Shown in pieces: positions 59,198-64,000 of a stretch of 64,000 bases of DNA; the stretch's first letter is position 1; each line of letters starts with the position of its first letter. The notes under the pieces are model-generated. The model was not told the DNA's origin. It saw only the letters and a program-made list of their open reading frames with translations, and did no database searches. The DNA is taken from NCBI RefSeq assembly GCF_043641665.1, contig NC_092191.1, positions 23,450,581 to 23,514,580 of the forward strand. Reading direction: 5' to 3'. The DNA is from Enoplosus armatus (taxonomy: Eukaryota > Chordata > Actinopteri > Centrarchiformes > Enoplosidae). The position numbers were made by a program, and so were the translations under genes.

Positions 59198-62173
59198 CAA
59201 CAGCACCAAGAACAGAAAAGGAGACTGTTATAGTTAAGACTCTGACAAAAGACATGAAGAGAATCTCATGGTCACACACACACACACACACACACACACA
59301 AGGGTCCCTCCACAGTGATAACTCTGCATTGTCCTCTATATAGTGCACGGTGTAGTGCCCCACAATGTGTCCTGTCCTTACAGTTCCAAATGTGTCTTCA
59401 CCTGTAAACCGCATGTCTTTGACCTCCACTTCAGCCTTGGAGCATTTGTCACTATACTCCGCCCTCTCCTCCTCCAAGAGCTCCAGTTTGCGCCTCAATG
59501 CCGCCAGCTCCCTCTGAGCCTCGCAGCTCCTCAGCCCGTCCTCCATCTGCTTTTTCTGAGGACGGACGAGACCACAACACGCACACACACACACACACAC
59601 ACTCATTGTAACAGCATCTCTATTCCTCAGGAAGGACATCCCCGTCTTATTCACTTAAAAAGAAAGAAATGTGAGAAACGTTCATGATAAACATAAATGT
59701 TTCTCTCCTACGTCCCTGCTGGGAAAAAAAAAAAGCATTGCAAAGCTTTGCAGCATTTTTTTTTGGGGGGGGGGGGGGGGGGGGGTGGCTGCAGCTCCTG
59801 CAGTGATGATTTCTGATAAGTAGCATTGGGTAGCTGCCAGTTGACATGCAGTCATCCGCTCGCTAACCCCCAGTTCCTTAACCAGTGTTTTAATTGTTCC
59901 TCAAATGAAGGGTATGGCTCACCTCCACCCCGGCACCGGGAGAGATCAGTGATCCCACTCAGCTCTAATTGTTTTCCATCAGTGCCAGGGGAGGTGGGAG
60001 GGAGCTGGAGACCACGCTGCTGCTTTTAATTATTAATCTGGCGGGTCACTGCCCCTAGGTTTTACTGTCATGGCCTATGATAATTCACCCCACCCCCCCC
60101 ACCCCACCCATGTAATTAACCAGCTAAATGATTTTTGTTTTGATGCGTATGAATTAGCATTACAGATGTAAAGCACAGGGTTACATGTCGACATATGTAA
60201 TCATCTTCTTCTATTTGAACTATTTTGTGTATGTCTGATGAGTTTTAGCGTGAATGAGTAACTGCACAAATGATTTCGGTTGACTGTCACCATAATCTGG
60301 TGTCACGTCGCACACTGGATCCTCGGTCTCCTTTAGATTGTTTCGATTCAACCGCCGAATGAATCAGAAACCGTGCGATCCCGAGACTCAACACGAGAGT
60401 GGTCCGACTAGTTTCCTCTTACTGCTTTCTTTTCTCCTTCGCATTGAGTCATTTAACCAGACGGCTAAAATCATGCTGGAGCCGAGGGATGGCCCATACC
60501 AATACCGCAACCTTCAGTGTCTGCCGATGCTGATAGCACCCCGGTGCCGTCTTCTTCCCTCTCTTAAACAACTAACAACTCCACTCCCCTAAAGGAAGAC
60601 ATACGGAGCCCACAATGCGACTCAGTTATGGACAGTGCGGTACACGTGGCATCTTAAGGCGCTCTGAACTGAAACTCCAGGCTGTTTCACCTGATACCAA
60701 AAAAAACCCCAAACACATATCTAAGAGTCCAGACAGCGCAAGCTCTAAAGTTTCCATCACTTGTAACCTTTAGGGCTGAACTGCATGTAAAAGGGTTTGA
60801 TCAGGTTCAAGTTTCCGACGCTGCTGCCAGCCCTTGAAACACTCACATTGCATAAACTGCACTCTGATTTTTTCTTGTGCAGATTTACACTTAAGTTGAA
60901 TTGGAGAAACAGTTTTTGCACATGCTAAAAGACACTACTACTATTACTGTTAACAGTAGTAGCAGTAGTAGGTTACTTTTCCATTGTTTCTTTTAAACAG
61001 GGAAATTCAGCACCTGTATTTCTTCTCACAAAACTAGTAGAGACTTAAATAATATGCCCAATTTTTGATAACAAGCAGCCATCCCCTTGGCTGATAACTT
61101 TAATAACAGAATCAGACGAAAAGCCCACTACATATGATTCTGAAAGAAGTGCTTGTTGTACTTGGTGCTCACTTAGCAGTAACTGCTGAATTGAGTGAGT
61201 GACGCCTCAAATAGGGTTTACATCCATAAATGAGTCTGAGTTTGTGCATGATTTGTATATGCGGACCTGGTTTTGGTGCTCCAGCCTCTGTGTCTCCAGA
61301 TCCTGGGTCAGCCTGGCGACCTGGCTAAGGGCTTCCTGTAGAGCTCGACTTGGCGAGGAGCTCTGCATCAGGATGTGGCTCTGTCTCTTCAGCTTCTTTT
61401 GCTCCACCACCATCTGAGGAAAGGGCCGCCACGAAAATGGAGGAGGGGAGTCGGGACACAAGGGACAAAACAGCATAATGGAAATCCTCATGCACAGAAT
61501 AAGAGAGGAACATGGAGGGCTACTGAAAAAAAACCTCACCGCACTGGCAAAGTTCTCTGCCTCTGTCCTCAGGTCCCTCTCCAGGTTCAAGGTGTCCTGT
61601 AAGGCTTCGTATTCCTCCACAGCAAATTGAGACACTGGACAAACATTTCCACATTGGGTCATTGGTGCCTTTTACCGGTAAAGTGCAACACGCAGTCTGC
61701 ACTATATCAACAAACAATTACTCGTGATACCCTGGTGTAATTGCTATAAGCAAAGAAGACCTTGCTTTCCATTTTTCATGTTAGATTCTTATATTTTCTT
61801 TTTTTTAATTGAAGACCACATTGACTGTATGCACCCCCCCCCTCCCCCCCCACCCTTACCTCTGTTATATTTCCCCAGGAGCTTCTTTTGCAGCACGGTC
61901 TCAGCAATTAAAACAGTGTTATTGTGCTTCTCTTTCAGCAGCTGCAAATGTAAGAAGAAAAAAATGTGTTGTTGCTTATTACATAGATTTATTACGAGCA
62001 AAAAAGATGTACTGTATTGTATATGAAATCTGAGTGACGAAACCAAAACAAAAAAAAGACGAAACGTAAGCTTACTTCCTCTCTGGTTTCCCCCAGCTGC
62101 CCTCTTACTGCCTCAAGATCAGTAACTGCTTGATTTTTCTCCTTTAGTGTGAACTCCAACATATTTTGTAGCT
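52436..62173 (-). CDS. shtn1: shtn1, shootin-1, last ten coding exons (partial)
   Basis: Shootin-1 couples F-actin retrograde flow to L1-CAM adhesion in axonal growth cones. Ten exons join in frame to 356 residues plus TAG. Segments in order: coiled coil (ELQNMLEFTLKEKNQAVTDL), NRVSQFAVEEYEAL, EQKKLKRQSHILMQSS, a second coiled coil (LAALRRKLELLEEERAEY), VEELQKKLQ, a proline-rich stretch of alternating PA then about nine P, SLLSLIRKRRDIPESSD, AVGEMMQRIKKGVQLRPVSQ, SAIRELKGIM and RDEELQRILLRRRG. All match human SHTN1 blocks in order. The C-terminal half of the long human isoform (631 aa) is not encoded, so this stop resembles a short isoform. N-terminal exons lie past the right edge. Confidence 0.95.
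52604..52650 (+). repeat. (AT)n microsatellite next to the shtn1 terminal-exon acceptor
   Basis: Lies about 30 bp upstream (minus sense) of the terminal-exon acceptor, where a branch point or pyrimidine tract would be expected. Confidence 0.9.
52964..53014 (-). CDS. shtn1: shtn1 exon, window exon 9 of 10 (short)
   Basis: 51 nt, 17 codons, phase 0 to 0, acceptor TTTTATTAG, donor GTAATG. Encodes MERLPSNSAIRELKGIM, matching human SAVDELKGIL. Found by splice logic and homology; it is too short to stand out as an open frame. Confidence 0.88.
53670..54040. repeat. MITE-like element in a shtn1 intron
   Basis: GTATGCAGTATGTCAAAAAC at the left and GGCATACTGCAAAAATAA near the right are inverted-type ends. 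TCGCCTACTGTGTCC and GCAAAGCGCTGGCGG recur at 56040-56155. Confidence 0.5.
54396..54830. mobile_element. hAT-like MITE, inverse copy of 35632-35975
   Basis: GCAGTGGTTCCCAGTGTAGG at one end and CTTTTTATGTGGGCGGGGGT at the other. It ends close to the shtn1 exon donor at 54898. Confidence 0.6.
54899..54999 (-). CDS. shtn1: shtn1 exon, window exon 8 of 10
   Basis: 101 nt, phase 1 in and 0 out, donor GTAAAC. Encodes VDIRQQAVGEMMQRIKKGVQ and LRPVSQSPNRTRRQ. The human match is KRQAVEEMMDRIKKGVHLRP. The acceptor (CCCAATAG) lies next to a short CA repeat, with a poor pyrimidine tract. Confidence 0.95.
55545..56425 (+). repeat. tandemly duplicated Tc1-related repeat
   Basis: 55545-55830 recurs at 56165-56425 (CACAAAAGACTC, TATTTAATTTCCAAA, CATTCAATGGCGCG, ACAATGGAACTTTTGTC). 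Between them lies TTGAATAACTTCAGACATCA and CCCAGGGTGCCAATAATG, also found at the end of the Tc1 remnant at 58676. Confidence 0.75.
57363..57601. mobile_element. MITE-like hairpin with 35-bp inverted arms
   Basis: The arms 57363-57397 and 57567-57601 match at 32 of 35 positions as reverse complements (core GAGGAAGAGCAATCGAGTGC). The interior is AT-rich. A small foldback element in a shtn1 intron. Confidence 0.75.
57660..57860 (+). repeat. degenerate ATTCAAATTCA-type repeat
   Basis: Several imperfect units (AATTCAAATT, ATTCAGATTCAGTTT, GATTCAAATTCAGGTTTCTG, GACGCAATTATTCAAGTT) in about 200 bp. Confidence 0.7.
57890..58676 (+). mobile_element. Tc1-like transposon remnant, internally deleted
   Basis: Degenerate transposase pieces in order: a MAKTRG start, LNQEGLYGPKAEEDP, then after a large gap DKDPKRTSENT and VLNWPAMSPDLQ. 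The 3' end is CCAAGGGTGCCAATAATG. The region holding the first catalytic Asp and most of the core is missing and frames are broken, so it cannot encode active transposase. It sits inside shtn1, in sense opposite to the gene. Confidence 0.8.
58724..58812 (-). CDS. shtn1: shtn1 exon, window exon 7 of 10
   Basis: 89 nt, phase 2 in and 1 out, acceptor CCCCTGCAG, donor GTACAC. Encodes SSLLSLIRKRRDIPESSDIP and LVVQDSAKTP. The human match is RSLMSMIRKRSHPSG. A Tc1-like remnant ends about 50 nt beyond its donor. Confidence 0.94.
58910..59027 (-). CDS. shtn1: shtn1 exon, window exon 6 of 10 (proline-rich)
   Basis: 118 nt, phase 1 in and 2 out. Encodes VEELQKKLQAATN, then alternating Pro-Ala and a run of about nine Pro, then APASNPL. 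Human SHTN1 has VDELQKRVNQ followed by a long polyproline run. The donor GTTTGC is weak. The purine-rich repetitive DNA makes length variation likely. Confidence 0.93.
59071..59300 (+). repeat. 124-bp tandem duplication ending in (CA)n
   Basis: Units start at 59071 and 59195 (CAGCAACAGCACCAAGAACA) and are identical over about 82 bp, each followed by CA tracts of different length. This indicates a recent duplication in a shtn1 intron. Confidence 0.95.
59402..59555 (-). CDS. shtn1: shtn1 exon, window exon 5 of 10 (coiled coil)
   Basis: 154 nt, phase 0 in and 1 out, acceptor CGTCCTCAG, donor GTGAAG. Encodes KKQMEDGLRSCEAQREL, then AALRRKLELLEEERAEYSDK and CSKAEVEVKDMRFT. The human match is IHNLKQQLELLEEDKKELEL. 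Confidence 0.94.
59765..59785 (+). repeat. poly(G) run of 21 preceded by a T tract
   Basis: T9 followed by G21 in a shtn1 intron. Confidence 0.9.
60478..60880 (-). mobile_element. hAT-like nonautonomous element, copy 2 of an inverted pair
   Basis: 60530-60876 is the inverse counterpart of 47059-47415 (for example AACTAACAACTCCACTCCCC, GTGCGGTACACGTGGCATCT and ACAGCGCAAGCTCTAAAG). Lies in the shtn1 intron between window exons 4 and 5. Confidence 0.7.
61267..61413 (-). CDS. shtn1: shtn1 exon, window exon 4 of 10
   Basis: 147 nt, phase 0 to 0. Encodes MVVEQKKLKRQSHILMQSSS, then ALSQVARLTQDLETQRLEHQ. The human match is EQNKLKRQSHLLLQSS. The donor GTCCGC is weak beyond the GT, which may affect splicing efficiency. 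Confidence 0.95.
61540..61634 (-). CDS. shtn1: shtn1 exon, window exon 3 of 10
   Basis: 95 nt, phase 1 in and 0 out, donor GTGAGG. Encodes VSQFAVEEYEALQDTLNLER and DLRTEAENFASA. Human SHTN1 has VSMLAVEEYEEMQVNLELEK at this point. Confidence 0.96.
61860..61941 (-). CDS. shtn1: shtn1 exon, window exon 2 of 10
   Basis: 82 nt, phase 0 in and 1 out, donor GTAAGG. Encodes LLKEKHNNTVLIAETVLQKK and LLGKYNR. The human match is EQRKVLEKCNR. Confidence 0.9.
62076..62173 (-). CDS. shtn1: shtn1 exon, window exon 1 of 10 (coiled coil)
   Basis: 98 nt, entering with two bases of a codon (G|AG) and leaving in phase 0. Acceptor TTTGTTTCAG, donor GTAAGC. Encodes LQNMLEFTLKEKNQAVTDLE and AVRGQLGETREE, heptad-like and comparable to human ENLKSKLVEVIEEVNKVKQE. 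Confidence 0.88.
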
Positions 62174-63394
62174 CTGAAACAAAGAAAATCAAAGCAAGTG
62201 TTAAGTGTTTTTCTCATACACATCACATTGAGTGTATTTGTAGTATTTGGTACAACCACGTTTAGTGTGATTGGCCTTAATGTAATGTTGAGGAAATACT
62301 AGTTTGTTGCTTTTAGATGGTGAATATTTAACATACATGTTTACCCCAGCTGAGAACGCAGGAGAATAAACTGCGCTAGCAATTCATTTCTTTCTTTGTG
62401 ATATGTGTTTGCGAAACTAAATGTAATGGGTGCGAATACACTGTGAAATAAACAAACCAGCAGCAGCGTCAACAGGCTGTGTTGTTATTGTTAAAAGAAG
62501 TAATGTCAGTCGTCCACTTCATGTGTTAACTGCATAAAATCTAGGTGTTCTAGAAATTACACAAGAGATTAAATCTGTTAATACAAAGCAGCTCACAGCA
62601 GGACCAGGCTGAGACATTTAGGAGGGTACTCAGGCAGAAAAAGGTCGCTGACACCTAAGATTGTTTTTGGGGAGAGACAGAATGCCCTTTCCTAAGTATT
62701 CTGATGGATAAAATTCTCACATTAAACGAAAAATGCTAAAAAAAAAAAAAAAAATGTCTGCACAGATGAAAAGTTTTTTTTCAATGGCAGGACCTTCTCT
62801 TTTGACCTCGCCTGTGATGTTCTCAGCTAAGAATTTAAACAGATGCTCTTTGATCACATTCAGTTCAAACCTCCAATGTGGTAAAAGTGAGAGCACGTAA
62901 AGTGAAAGTGCCCCATGTGTTCCCTGACAGGAAGTGCTTCACAACTAGCTGCCCATTGACATGCAGTGGTGAGTTTTCGACATAATACGCGCACAATCTT
63001 TGAGCGAGTCAACTTATTTCTTTATTCAGTCATCCTGTGCATTCGAGTATATCATCTGCAAATTACATGATTATTTCTCCCTTTTAATGCCAGCAGCCTT
63101 GAACGACATGACGGGAAAAGCATCACCGAGTATGAATCCATTATCACTCGGGGTATAATTACTGGCTGACTTACTGCCAACTGACCATGACATTTCCCAG
63201 AGACAGCTCGATGACAGTTCTGACAGTTTAAAGACTCACAGAACATACTGTAAGTACTTACTTACTTCATGCATATGCATGCAGCCTAGCAGTTTACTAA
63301 TGAGTAGTTTACATGTTTTGGCCCACTATAGTGTAGATATTTTTGTAATATCGATTTCCACTGTGGTACATTTAGCATATGCTTTGATTGTAAC
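62174..63394 (-). other. shtn1 intron, no exon seen
   Basis: Mostly non-repetitive AT-rich DNA with one A16-type run near 62740. I searched the minus strand for upstream shootin-1 blocks (for example KQIKELRDQI) and found none. Confidence 0.55.
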
Positions 63395-64000
63395 AATTAT
63401 CAACTGCTGCCTGGTCCCGCTGCCTCCAGATAACCCTGCCTCGCCATATCTCTGAGGCTGAGCCCAGCCGCCATGCGGAGGAAACTCGTTTCGGCCGCTT
63501 GTATCTGAAATCGCATTCTTTCGGCCACTACCCATAGCTCATGGCCATAGGTGAGGGTTGGAACATAGATCTAGCCTTCCGGCTCAGCTCCCTCTTCACC
63601 ATGACGGTCCGGTTGCAACGCCTGCATTACTGCCAGTGAGCCTGACGACCTCATGCTCCATTTTAGCAAGAACCCGAGATACTGGAACTTCTTCGCTTGA
63701 GGCAGTAACTCAACCCAACCCAGAGGGAGCAATCCACCTTTTTCCAGCAGGGGACCATCGCCTCAGACTTGGAGGAGCAAACTTTCATCGCGAACCGCTT
63801 CACACTCAGCTGGAAACCACCCCAGTGCGGGCTGTAGGTCACAGTCTTATGAAGCCAACAGAACCACATCATCTGCAAAGACCAGAAACGCAATTTTGAG
63901 GCCCCCAAACCGGACACTCACCTCCACCCTGCTGCGCCGTGAGATTCTGTCCATGAATATCACAGAATCGGTAACGAGGGACAACCCTGGCGGAGGCCAA
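63395..64000 (-). mobile_element. LINE ORF fragment, antisense, truncated by the window edge
   Basis: Minus-strand pieces such as IYVPTLTYGHELWV-like, then AETSFLRMAAGLSLRDMARQ-like, match the post-reverse-transcriptase region of a widespread fish non-LTR element. Frameshifts are present. Continues beyond the right edge. Likely the same family as 11625-11850. Confidence 0.7.

Noticed and set aside
1..64000. CRISPR arrays, operons, tRNA or rRNA genes
   Set aside because: No regularly spaced direct repeats with unique spacers, no bacterial-type gene packing, and no convincing tRNA or rRNA sequence; the genome is clearly eukaryotic.

Overview
The window is vertebrate nuclear DNA, almost certainly from a percomorph-like teleost. 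Short coding exons are bounded by GT/AG introns. The spacers are full of microsatellites, poly-G/C runs and fish interspersed repeats (Tc1-like and hAT MITEs, LINE tails, Ty3/Gypsy LTR pieces). No bacterial, phage, CRISPR or operon structure is present. Three protein genes account for all coding sequence I can support, and their exon phases chain correctly across every junction.

Layout. (1) 1-20.4 kb, minus strand: the 5' six coding exons of hspa12a, an atypical Hsp70. Exon 1 (20.4 kb) is separated from exon 2 (6.1 kb) by a 14.3 kb repeat-rich intron. The gene runs off the left edge after residue 219. (2) 20.4-34.9 kb: intergenic spacer between the head-to-head genes hspa12a and eno4. It holds repeats, a Gypsy-like LTR, a tandem array in a LINE tail, a long AT palindrome and long poly-G/C runs. 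(3) 34.9-48.5 kb, plus strand: complete eno4 (enolase 4), 13 coding exons, 569 codons plus stop. (4) 48.5-52.4 kb: 3.9 kb convergent spacer; a hAT-like MITE lies just past the shtn1 stop. (5) 52.4-62.2 kb, minus strand: the last ten coding exons of shtn1 (shootin-1). The 5' exons lie beyond the right edge. The last 0.6 kb is an antisense LINE fragment.

The order and orientation hspa12a(-) eno4(+) shtn1(-) matches, from memory, human 10q25.3 (HSPA12A, ENO4, SHTN1, then VAX1), so this is a conserved vertebrate synteny block. The three products do not form a pathway: a divergent neuronal chaperone-like ATPase, a sperm-associated enolase and an axon-outgrowth clutch protein.

I found no exotic new system. 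The most useful leads are: loss in this Eno4 of a metal-ligand Glu and the catalytic His while two active-site lysines are kept; a possible alternative donor overlapping the shtn1 terminal codons; perfect DR1/IR3 nuclear-receptor-like motifs carried by a repeat in eno4 intron 4; an inverted repeat pair spanning the eno4-shtn1 breakpoint region; and non-repetitive homeodomain-site-rich segments in shtn1 introns that could be conserved enhancers. Exon calls rest on my recollection of human proteins plus splice logic; no alignment was run.
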